Part shown: one piece after another, positions 25,801 through 37,800 of the stretch
How positions within the stretch are numbered: position 1 is the first letter of the stretch
How the letters are laid out: every line of letters starts with the position of its first letter
Assembly (NCBI GenBank): GCA_021186555.1
Contig: JAJKFL010000042.1
Coordinates: 25,853,521-25,917,520, forward strand
Origin: Reticulitermes speratus
Lineage: Eukaryota > Arthropoda > Insecta > Blattodea > Rhinotermitidae
Direction of reading: 5' to 3'
Length of the DNA: 64,000 bases
Made by a program: the position numbers and the translations under genes
The notes under the pieces: model-generated
The model's input: the letters and a program-made list of their open reading frames with translations, nothing else
Databases searched by the model: none
Told to the model about the DNA's origin: nothing

Positions 25801-28800
25801 AACCGGGGCACGAAACCTCGCCTCAGCCCTCAATGGGTCCTAAACGACCCAGATCTGGGGGTCACACTCCCACAGAGAAACCTCCCAAAAAACTCAAGAC
25901 TCCTTTGGAGCCGGGGTCATATAAGGAGGCACTCCTCAACTTTAGGGCGGCTATCCTCTTGGACCATCCTGAAGAGCAGCTGTCCCTGGAGGACGTCAAC
26001 TTGGTATTGGCCAAGGTTGGGGAAGTGTTTCGCGAGACCCCCACTTCTCCAATCCTACAGACTGGAGACAGGCACAATCTTCTATGCATGTGCTGATCAA
26101 AGGTTTGTAGACTGGCTTGTTACAGCCCTTCACGGGTTCCAAATTAGGGAGGGAGCGAGGCTGAAAGCGATTGAGGCCAAGCATCTCCCTAAACCAATTA
26201 AGATGGCTCTCAGGACAAAGGATAAGGTGGCTGCAGGTCCAGAAGAGCTTCTTAAATGGATCAAGAGTCTTAATCCAGGCTCCACATGGAGAACTGGAGG
26301 GTTCTTGACTCTAGGGATGAGCCTCTTGGCAGAAGGCTCATCCACTTAGTAGACCGGGACTCAGCCAAAATAATAAAAGGAACCGGCTACAAAATCTTCA
26401 CAGGATTGTCTGAGGGCACTTTTAAAGTACTCAGTAATCCCGAAGAGGAAATAAGGGGTCAGGCATCTAGGGGGAGACCCCAGGCTGTGGACACTGGGAC
26501 AGAGGGAAAGGGGGCTGGAGACAGCACCTCCACTGGGGACCGTGAGAAGCAGCCAGGGGTTGACACCACGGAGGCCGTGACCGGAGACACAAACACCTTG
26601 CAGGCAGTGGTTAAGGGGACTCATGCAGAACCTGAACCCGCCACGGAGAGGGACAGCTAGAGGGGCTAACCCTTATGAAGTTTGTCATATAAAAAGGTCA
26701 CTCTGGCCTTAAAATGTAAAAATTATACAAATTAATCTGCACCATAGCAAGGCTGCAATGGCACTTCTTTGCCGCAAACTTGCAATAGGGGAGATGGATG
26801 TAGCACTTATTCAGGAACCCTAGGTTTATGGGGATCAAATAAGGGGATTAAGCAATAGATGGGGCATGCTGTTTTCTGCTGGACCCGGTATTGACTCAAG
26901 ACCTTGTATTTTAGTAAGAAATACTATTCAGGCCTTTCCACTGCTGGAGTTCTGCTCCAGAGATGTAGTGACGGTTAGGCTATCATTTAACGGAGCAAAA
27001 CGGATCTTATTGTTACCTCTGCATACCTCCCCTACGACTCGGACGAACCACCCCCATCAGGGGAACTATGGAATGTCGTCAACTATTGCTGTAGGAACAA
27101 CCTACAGCTCATCGCTGGATGTGATGCCAATGCACACCACATTGTATGTGGAGCACTGGCATCAATCCTAGAGGAAGCAGTCCACTGGAATATTTGGCGA
27201 GTGCCAACCTTAATATTCTCAATAAAGGTAACAAACCTAACTTTCTGGTATGCAATAGGCAGGAAGTTATTGATTTGACATTAGGGACTGATAAGGTAGT
27301 AGACCTAGTGTCCGATTGACATGTATCTGATGAGACCTCTTTGTCAAATCACAGGTACATACTGTTTCAGGTAAGTGACAGAAATTTCTAAGATCACATA
27401 TCGCAATCCTAAGAGAACCAATTGGGAATCCTATCGGGAAGACCTTAAGGTAAATCTAGGGGCTGTACCAAGAGTTGTGCACTTAAAAGAACCAACCCTC
27501 TCTGGACATCAATTGCAACTGGCTACAGAAGTAAAATACCTCAGACTCACTTTGGACAAGGGATTGACAAGGAAGACACCGCTAGGAAATGTGATAAACA
27601 AGGCCTATAGAGCTTTCTGGACCTGCAAAGGTACATTTGGTAAAACTTGGGGTTTGAAGCCCAAGGTATTACACTGGATTTACACCATGATAATTAGACC
27701 CATTCTAACCTACGGGGCAACGGTATGGTGGAAGAGGATCAACTACATCAGCAGGAGGGAGCTTAATAAGCTAGAGACTAGCCTGCCTGGCTATAACGGG
27801 GGCGATGAAGACTACCCCAACAGCAGCAATGGAGGTTCTCCTGGGACTTCCGCCTCTGCATGTGGTAATTGAGGCAGAGGCACAGGCAGGGATCTACAGA
27901 CTCATGTGCAATCAACAGTGGAGACCTAGATCTACTAACTGTGGTCATGCAAAAAAGGCTCGGGACATGGAGCAAGAACCAACCCTTTTAATGACGACTG
28001 ATAGAATCATACTGAGATACCCATTTCATAAGCCATTCAAGGTTCATCTTTCCAGCAGGCATGAATGGCAGAATGGATTTCATCCAGACAATAAAGGAGG
28101 CCTGGTCTGGTATACGGACAGGTCTAAGACCAATGAGGGCACGGGTGCCAGGGTGTATAAATGGGGCTCGAGGAGGGGGCATAGCTTCAGCCTCGGATAT
28201 CACACAACGGTATTCCAGGCGGAAATATATGCCATTAAGGCATGTACAGGGCATACACAAAAGAAAGGTGCGGTTTCAAAAGTGAATAAAAAATTTATTT
28301 CTCACCTTACACGGGCACAACATACACCGTCAGCGGCGGCAACTGTCCAAGTTTCTCATTTGGTAATTACAGTCCTTCAATGTGTGCACCCTGGGTCACA
28401 CGACACACATCCACACGGTAATCAAACTCATCCCAGACCCGGTGTAGCATGTCCGCTGTAATGGCCTGCAGTGCATGCGTTATCCGATCACGAATTTCAT
28501 GGATGGACGTGGGCAATGGTGGTACATAAACGCTGTCTTTAACGAACCCCCCCAAAGAAAGAAATCGCACGGTGTAAGATCTGGCGAACGGGGTGGCCAA
28601 GGGTGAAGGTTCTTGTCTCCATTTGCAGCAGCACGTCCGATCCAGCGCTGTGGAAGAACACGATTGAGAAGCACTCGTACATTCCTGTGAAAATTGGGGG
28701 GAGCTCCGTCCAGTTGTAGAATGTAATCATCATAATTGGTATTCAGTTGGGGTAACAACCAGCTTTCCAACATGTCCAAAAATGAGTCGCCAGTCACAGT

Positions 28801-31800
28801 TGCTTCAGCGAAGAAAAATGGGCCGTGCACTTTCTCGCGGGACACCGCACAGAAAACGTTGACTTTTGGAGAGTCACGCTGGTGCTCTATCTGTGCATGT
28901 GGTTGCTTGGTTCCCCAGACACGGACATTGTGTCTGTTCACCTTGCCACTGATGTGGAATGTGGCTTCATCGGAGAAGATCAGTCTTTCTACGAACCCAT
29001 CTTCCTCCATTTTCAACTGCATCTCCTCGCAAAAGTCACGCCTTTTCACTTTGTCTGCTGGTTTAAGGGCCTGCACCAATCGCATCTTGTACGGTTTAAA
29101 ACATAGCCGCTTAAGCAACACCTTCCACACCGTCATTTTTGGCATGCCCAATTCCCTGCTTCCTTTAGCCACTGAATTGCGGGGACTTTGCTGAAACGCC
29201 TCACGCACTCTTTCAATGTTTTCATCAGACACACGAGGTGGACCAGGACTCTTGCCTTTACACAAGCATCCAGTTTCTACAAACTGTCGGTGCCACCTGC
29301 TTGTTATTCTTGTGTGGTGCGTCTTTTTTAAACCGTGCACGAAACTCAGGCTGCACTGTAATCACAGATCTGGACACCTCAAAACGGAGCACACAGAAAG
29401 CCTTCTCCTGCTGCAACGCCATCTTTGAAACTGGCCCCGCGGCCACGCAGTAAGCATGAGAAGCGAACTGCTGGTAGCGCATGAGAAACTTGGACAGTTG
29501 CCGCCGCTGACGGTGTATGTTGTGCCCGTGTAATGCGAGACATAAATTTTTTATTCACTTTTGAAACCGCACCATTCTTTTGTGTATGCCCTGTATAATG
29601 GAGAATATAGAAAAGGGCTACAAAGGTAGGACCATCTATATTCTCTCAGACAGCCAAGCAGCCATTAAGGTGCTTAATAATTTCCAGATTAATTCTAAAC
29701 TAGTCTGGGACTGCCATCAATCCCTAATGAGACTGGCAGAACATAACAGAGTTCAACTGATATGGGTGCCGGGACATATGGGAATTGATGGGAATGAAAA
29801 GGCTGATCAACTAGCTAGACAGGGCTCCTCACGTCCATTTATAGGACCTGAGACTGCCCTGGGCATATCTACTAAGACTGCCAGGGAGGTGATCGGGGGA
29901 TGGACGAATAGGATATTGGCAGTCCATTCAGGGACAAAGACAGGCTAGAGACTTTCTCAAAAGACCCTCTGCTAGAAGTGCTGGAGAACTACTCAGTTTG
30001 AACAGAAACCAGCTAAGGACACTGACAGGGCTGTTCACAGGACACTGTCATTTAAAGGGACACTTGTTTAAACTGGGGCTAATAGACAGTCCTGAGTGTG
30101 ATAGATGCAAACAGGCATCTGAAACGGCCTCGCATGTTCTCGGCAACTGTGAGGCCTTGGCTGCAATAAGATTCAGGTACCTGGGGTATCATTTTAAGAA
30201 ACCAGAGGACTTTAAGGATATCTCTGTAAGCAGGTTACTGCACTTTGTTCAAAGTGCGGGGCTGCTAAACAAATGAATATAAGGGCTGCACAAAGGATCA
30301 GAAATTGTCGATGTGCATGGTACAATCTGGTGCCCGCCCTACTTCTATTCTGTTCTATTCTATTCTATTCTATTCTATCATAAAAAAGTAACTTCAAACA
30401 TTACTACATGTATGCATACACACATATTCAGACATGATATTATGAACACTTCATGTCCCTCAAAAAATAAAGAAAGAAGTCCACAATGTGATATACATAC
30501 ACCCTAAAAAGTAAAATCAGAACTGAAAGTGGAACTGTAACTAAGTCCACAACTTGGTATACATACACCCTGCAAAAGTAAAATTATAACTAAAAGTGGA
30601 ACTGTAATTAAGTCCACAACTTGGTATACATACACCCTGCAAAAGTAAAATTATAACTAAAAGTAGAACTGTAATTAAGTCCACAACTTTGTACACATAC
30701 ATCCTGCAAAAGTACAATTAGCACCAAAAGTGGAACTGTAATTATCAAAGTTGCAGCTTCATTACAACTGTGAAGGTTAAAAGGGCAAAATTACATACAC
30801 TACTTGAGTACATAAATTCCATTCCTATTTTAACATTTTCACTGAAAAATTTTAAAAAGTCTTAACTACACATTTGTTCTAAAAATGTATGCTGGTAATA
30901 ATAAAAAAGACATAAACAAAGGATATATAGACAGACAGTTGAAAATTTGGAAACAATCTGCTGGCATAAAACAGCAGTCTGCTAGCATGTGTACCAATGT
31001 GAACTGGCTGACAAGATCAAAATCAAATTACTGCACTCTAATTTTAGCGTAGGTGTAAGTAAATACAAACCTATCATTCTTTCCTTGTTTCAAAAGGGTC
31101 ATCTTATTCATCTTATGTTTCTCCAAAAGTGTCTTTGTTGCATCTCTTTTCTTCACGTTTCCTGCATCCTTATACTTGTCTTTCACCTTTTTTGCTAACT
31201 GTTGCTTTTGTGGGGACTTTATGCCAGAATCTTGATTGAATTTCTTGGTTCTCTTCTTTGTAGATGAAAGTTTCTGAGTATTTAAATTTGCACCTGATGG
31301 AAACCTTTTCTTTGAAGATTGTTCACGCTTGTGTTGAAGTGCACACGTTTCTTTAGCCGAGTTCAAATACTTCCCAACTTCCAAATTTTTCTTTGAAGGA
31401 ATATCTTTCCTATTCAACAATGTTTTCTTAGTCTCTTGCTTACCTAAAGGTAAGCTTGGCTGCTTTTTCAGAGGCAAGTCTGTTTTTGTTTCTGATATCA
31501 GACTCTTGCTGTTAGTCTTCTGTTTATCCGGCAATATACTTTTTTTGGGTACTGTTTCTCCTTTTCCTTTAAAATACTTGTGGATTGTTTCCTGTCTTTT
31601 CTCCTTTATTACAATGTGTTTACTTTTACCTTCTGCCTTAGGTGAAGTGGCAGCCATCTTTACAATCTTCTTAGATATTTCAAATTCTGGCATATCTCCA
31701 CAAAAAATGTGACCAAAACTTATCTCTGAAATTTTGTACTTTTGAAGAATTCTGTCCTGTAATTCAACAAATAAAGATTTAATGTAACCTCTAATGACAG

Positions 31801-34800
31801 TCACTTTCCTAAACACAAAATATGCACTCACATATACAAACACTGTTAATACACATGCAAGTCATGAGAAATAACACTCACAAGGTCAACACTTATATAA
31901 TTCTGGAAGCATTTTTCATCTGACTGCAAGTGTGAATAAAAAGAAGGACCTACAGAAATGTATGAACACTCTTTCGAAAGATACTGTTACCATGATGATG
32001 GGAAAAGTAGAGGAATTGTGATAGAAGCAAAATTATGCTGCTTATGATTACCATATTTTGCCATTTCATACAAATCTTCATAGTAGGACACACATGAGTG
32101 AACAGTTTTGTTCCCATCTACTTTGCCATTCAGTGAATGTTGATACTCATGTTTAAGTGTTGCCAGTATTTACCACAGAATGTGACTGAGATTACAGAAG
32201 TCTTTTCTTTTACAAACAGGCCCGAGAAGATATCCATATATATCAGTTCAGCAAAATCATCTCTATGAGCTCCAAACTGAAACCATCTATCACACTGTCC
32301 CAATGTGCACTCACTATGTAGGGGGCCTACCACCAATTATGAAAGCAATATACATTAATCCTTACATTCATATCCCCTTTAAGACTATAGACACATTTTT
32401 TGTAAACTCTATGTAATACTTGTTAATTTTTAACATGTTCAGGCCTACTATACAGAATGTCATAAATCACTCAAACATTACACCAATCCATCACCAGCTA
32501 TGGGTTTACTTCCTAAAAAATTGCAAGACCAGCAAAACTGCAATTGGCAAGCACGATGCCTTATGGGAAATTTTATGTTATGAGAACCATGGCCACTGCA
32601 TTTATTAGGGCCTCAGCTGCCTGGTTCTTCACAAAACACACACACAAAAAATGCAATAATGTTAGATATACAATATAAGTACATTTTACAAACCATGACA
32701 TAACAATTTCCACCACAATAAAAACTGATGGAAGCTAGGCAAGTAATTTTGAATACCATTAGATCCCTGGCTCCAGAAAATGTGGGCCTATCACTGCAGA
32801 AACCACCCATATTTTCCATGTGTACACACAGTGGGAACAAAAACCAAATACACATTTGGAAAAATTGGATACAAATCGAAAATTAGACACATGAAATGCA
32901 CTGTATGAGGAAATATGATTGGCAAAGAATTGCTGTCATAGGATATGAAGAGGAAATACATTCAACTTCAATATCACATCAAACACCAAACACAAATATA
33001 TTTGATGATGATGATGATGGTTAAGCTTTAACATGTCTGTCAAATGTTAACAACTTCTTCACCGACACAGTCAACATCATTACGTCTTAGATATACAACT
33101 GCTCTCTTAGCACACTGTTACTTTAATCAGTAAGGCACTGCTGATAAGCTGTCCTGGAATAGCAGCTATGCTACTGTCAGAATGTACATGAGTAAAATCA
33201 CCCTGATCATCCTCAGAGTGGAGGGTGGTCCTGATGACCTGGGGATCTGAACGACCGAAGGGTATTTTGTCACTATCACTTCACTATACTAGCCAAATTA
33301 GAGAGAACTGCAACACTTGCGAGATCATGTCTTTACCGCAGAGGAAGTAAAACAAAGATTAGTTGCCCCTTCCCACTTCAGCCACACAACACGTCTCAAG
33401 AGTCTGGATTAAAGACATAACAGATTTAAAATCCTCAAATTTTGGTCATCACAGTACAAGTGTGAAGTCCATAAAACAAATTCATGTAAGACAGAAAATT
33501 CACAAATTTGGCACATTACTGTACTAAATAAACTGGACTGCACCTGTAAGTATAACCAGCATACAAGAACTTTCAAGTGCAGAAAGTATGCTAACTAGGC
33601 TAAGGTCTCCCAGCAGGAGAATAAAAAGGTACCTGTGGTGTGCACCCAAAATCATTCTATTTTGTGTGCACTTTGTGTCTGTGTGTGTGAGCAAGCACAC
33701 GCGCACATGCACCATGGAGTGCATGATAAATATGATCTTAGTGAACATCTCATGAGAATTCATTCAAATTGAAAAATAGAACCAGAACTATTATTCAGAA
33801 TGAAGTCCAAAGATACTAACAAAGATACACAATATTCTAATCAAAAAATTTAAGTGGTAATTTTAAATACCCACTTTAAAATACATCATGTGCTAAGGCA
33901 AGCTGTCATATGCTACATAAGAAAAGATGCCAACAAGCCATGCAAAATGAAGAGAAACTTAAGTCACTTAGTTAACATCATAAGCCCACTTCTAAAGACA
34001 ACTCTGATTCACGTGTAATTAGGCAAACACTTAACAATTTTTGTGCAATTACAAAACAAGTTCTGACATTATAAACTGTATTAGTGGTTTATGTAAGAAA
34101 AAATTTATTTCCCTGAAGACAAGGAGTTTGTAAGAAGCATGCTAAAGGAGACTTCAAATTTTAAAAAGAAACGGAATGTTACAGCCAATCATAAGACAAG
34201 AATAAGAAAAACAGTCGCCTGAAACAAGAAACATGTTATATTCTTGGATGTACCAGCTGTACAGTCAGTTAACAGCTAGCAGGATTCCACAACATGTGTT
34301 CATATGAAGAATGACAGCGATAATCAGTATTTGTTAATAGTGCATGTCAGTTCAGGAAGGAGCTCTGTTCATACAGCATATCTGGTTTTTAAATCAAAAA
34401 CACAGAAGTGAAATTCAAAAACTCTTCCAAGTTCAAGAAATGCTTTTACCCAATCACCACCAAGCTGCCTCATACTAAGACAAAGCTGTTTACTATTCCA
34501 TTAGACATACCTAACAGGAACTCTTTCACTTATGGCTATGTAACACATTCTGGTTCAAAGGAAATGCAATTTTTCTGTATACTTTACCTTTCACATACCA
34601 TATTTCTAATAACAAAACTGCATTTTACATTCAAAACACAAGTATCAACTAACCTTGATTACCCAAACTTTTTGCTTCTGTTCTAAAAAGTGTTTCAACA
34701 ACACACGATTCTTCTCTCTGGTGTAAACCCCTTTGGCCCGCCGTAACCGACTGGCTTCAACAGTTATCACATCCTCCTTAAAGCTATCTAGCTTTTTGAC

Positions 34801-37800
34801 TTTGTAACTGTAAAGTGATGCATGTGGAAATGGTGTCTCACAGTCTCTCCATGATACTTCACTAGAAATAACAATACACACTGTCTATGAATGTATTTTC
34901 ACTAATGGACACACAAACATATAACTACACCTCCTATTATTCATACTAAATTCCTGATATATATATTTTGTGATCATTTAATTATACATTCCAGATTAGA
35001 CCAATGCCAACAACAGCCAATACCCACGTACTTTTCTAAATATATAAATCATAACAGGCTAGGTAGACAACTTACAAGGGGAGTGATTCTGTACCGACCT
35101 TTAGGGACAACCTATCGGTCCCATCTTCAAGGGTCAAGAAGTCCAGATGGGACCAATACATTGTCGTGAACTGTTGGTACAGAATTACCTGATCTCATCT
35201 ACATCACGGCAGAGGCCTGAAATCATGCATAAAACACATATTTATTTTCAAAGATATTATTTAATCTGATACCCAGCATGTTTTGACTCTGTGTTAACAA
35301 GTACATGAAATAATTAACTTCAGTGGTACTGATTTCTGCTGTATCAACAACTCGGAATATATTCAAATCATCACGCCTTTCTTGTTAGCTGGCAGCTGAA
35401 TAACAACTCAGAAGACAGACACATGGATTTCAGTAATAATGTTCTGAAAAAGAATTGGCATGCCCTTGGAACTCAAAAAATTTGTATGTAAAAAAGTTCA
35501 AAACACTAACATTTAACAGCTGATATTAAAGAAACACTCTGAAGTACCATTTCAAAAAAAAATTACTGAAAAACAAAGTTGGAGTGTGGAAAAACATTTA
35601 GTTTTTAAATCCTGCATATCACACTGTTGTTGGTTGGTGATGAAGTGAATTTATATGCAGTAAAACTCCTTTAATCTGGCTACTAATAATCCACAAATCC
35701 TAAAAGTCTTGCACTTGAGGTAAATAGGCCCAAGACCGAATATGCATATTCTCTGATTTGAAGTTTCGCCATCCATTAATGATTCCATGATTTTATCTGA
35801 TGTTATCTGAACTTTATTGGGCCCGTAAAGCTATTATAATGGCTTCAAAAGATCCCCAGATAAGTAAACATGGTACTGCTGGCAACTGGAAACATGTAAC
35901 ATTAATGATTCCTCAGAAACTTGAAATAACCAAGAGGCTTGAAAGTGGAGAAAGCCGAAGTGTGGTTATGGCTTCATACAAGATTGGCTCATCAACTATG
36001 TTTGATGTAAAGAAAGAAAAGGACCAATTACAATTTTCTGTGGCATCATATGAAAGTGTGAAGGGCCTTTTCACGCAAGACACTGAAACATTCTACATTA
36101 ATGCAATCAGACAAGGTGGTGTATAAGTGGTTTACGGCAGTGTGTTTGGAAGGAAAAGCCGTGACTGGACTTGTAATACAGGCAGGTCTCGTTTTACAGC
36201 AGGGTTATGTTCCTGAAAAACTCATCAAACCCAGTATGAAATTCCCATTTAAAACAATGTATTTTCTATATATTAAGGGACTGATAACCTCATCCTATAT
36301 AGTGTATACCTATACCAGTATTGTACATACAGACCTGTAGAGTACATATGTACTGTATATACAGTACATATACAGTATATATATATATATATATATACAT
36401 ATATAACATTTATTTATAATGAAATAAAAAATATAAGAGAGAGACATCCATATTTTTTGGTATGGTTCAATCCAACAGGACTGTGGCAGTCTTGCTACAC
36501 AATGAGGTCCACATCTGACACTTTTTACGTAAAAGCAAAAATTCAGTGATCTTTCGGAAGCTTTTGTCCTTGTTCCTTTCAGCATTTCAGAATAACATGT
36601 CTGTGATGCTATAATATCTCTTTTCACTTTTGAAGTTGGCTTTTTACATCTAATTTCTCTTTAATACTGACTGTCTTTCACTGATTTTTCACTTGGATAT
36701 CACTAGGTGATGCAGATTTAAGTTTCTTACCCATTTTGGTAAGAAAAGCCAATACTATTAAAGGAACTCAATGAGCCACCATATATCACCGACATAACCA
36801 ATCCAAACACGTGACTGATGGGTGACAGTGGTGTCATTTTCTGCTAGCCTCATAAAGAAGATCTTTGCTACCAAGGATCGTCTAAGCCAAACTGCGTTAA
36901 ACCAAAAATCGTGTACATTCAAAAAGTGATGTAAATTTTCAAGTAGCATTAAAACAAAATCACACAAAAAGAACGCATAAAACAAGACCAACCTGTAATT
37001 GCAGAAGTTTGTCTTTTTATGATGAAATGAAAAAATTGAAAAGTGTACAATCTCTGTGGGCAGAATACAAAATTTCTGTACCACCTTATAATCCTGAATA
37101 TTTGATAATCCAGCACCTGTCCGATCCCATGGGTGCCAGATTAAAGGAATTGAACTGCATGTGTGTGTGTGTGTGCGCGCGCGCGCGCGCGCACGCATGT
37201 ATCACATGAATGATACGACTTCTCATATTAGAGACCTACACTATGGTACAAGAATTTTAAATACTGCAATAAGTTTAAATATTCAGTATACAGGGTTCAA
37301 TGCAACAGGATGCCTAAGAACTGTTACAAAACCAAGCATGAGTGAAAGCAGAACAGCACTGCACACTGAGCCAGCTATACATATGGCCCTTCCAACGTAA
37401 CTATCTAGCTGACCTTACAACACACAGGCCTTGTATGTGAACATGTATCTTTTCTGCATGCAGCAATTTTTAAGCACATGCAAATAAATAGTGCAAAGCG
37501 TCTTTTAGCTTTGTCATGTCTGTCCATCTGTCCGCCATGTATCAGCATTGCTCCCACTGGACACATTTTGTAAAATTTGATACTATGGACTTTCACGAAA
37601 ATCTGTCAAGAAACCAAAAATTTGGTTAAAATCAGACAATATTGGGCACTTTACAAGACGCAAACAACAACTACAATTTTCACCTTTTATTTGTTTTGTT
37701 TTAAACAGTGTATATGCACAATTATAAAGAATTAATGTATTAATATGTAAACAACTGTACCAGTTGGTGTAAATAGTGTGTAATTTGAGATAACGAGTCC

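Larger units (their letters stand above)
26740..29950 (+). pseudogene. LINE ORF2 remnants: endonuclease, RT thumb, RNase H (copy 1)
   Basis: The apurinic-type endonuclease begins near QINLHHSKAAMALLCRKLA and ALIQEPWVYGDQIRGL-like residues. After a deletion, EVKYLRLTLDKGLTRKTPL, AYRAFWTCKGTFGKTWGLK and IRPILTYGATVWWKR form the RT thumb. RNase H shows YTDRSKTNEGTGARVY, then, beyond the inserted transposon, ILSDSQAAIKVLNNFQI and VQLIWVPGHMGIDGNEKADQ. Many frameshifts and the lost RT core mean no activity. Confidence 0.75.
25213..30376 (+). mobile_element. R1/LOA/I-type LINE, copy 1, with 14-bp target duplication
   Basis: The element is flanked by perfect copies of ATCATAAAAAAGTA (25199-25212 and 30377-30390) and ends in a TTCTA repeat tail. 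It encodes ORF1 (25341-26660) and parts of ORF2: endonuclease (about 26755-27440), RT thumb (27475-27790), RNase H (28100-29900) and a C-terminal zinc knuckle. The RT finger and palm region is missing, with a junction near 27470. An RNase H domain in ORF2 is a property of the I, R1, LOA and related clades. Copy 2 at 59600-62885 keeps RT sequence that copy 1 lacks. A mariner-like element interrupts the RNase H domain at 28247-29593. Confidence 0.85.
35658..37157 (+). mobile_element. Tigger-like element with a nested MITE
   Basis: The left end CAGTAAAACTCCTTTAATCT pairs with the right end AGATTAAAGGAATTGAACTG. The plus strand encodes a CENP-B-type HTH: RKHVTLMIPQKLEITKRLES-like residues from 35880, then VVMASYKIGSSTMFDVKK. 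The reading VCLEGKAVTGLV is broken at 36179 by a nested element and resumes with IAEVCLFYDEMKKLKS. A large part of the DDE region is missing. Confidence 0.75.

Noticed and set aside
28736-29194. Plus-strand ORF of 152 codons
   Set aside because: It is the antisense of the mariner-like transposase.
30479-30745. CRISPR array
   Set aside because: The repeats are contiguous with no unique spacers and the genome is eukaryotic.
33225-33265. CTGATGA core-like sequence
   Set aside because: No GAAA follows at a suitable distance and no stem II forms.
34200-34250. CCTGAAA followed by GAAACATGT, like a third hammerhead
   Set aside because: The CTGANGA core and stem II are missing.
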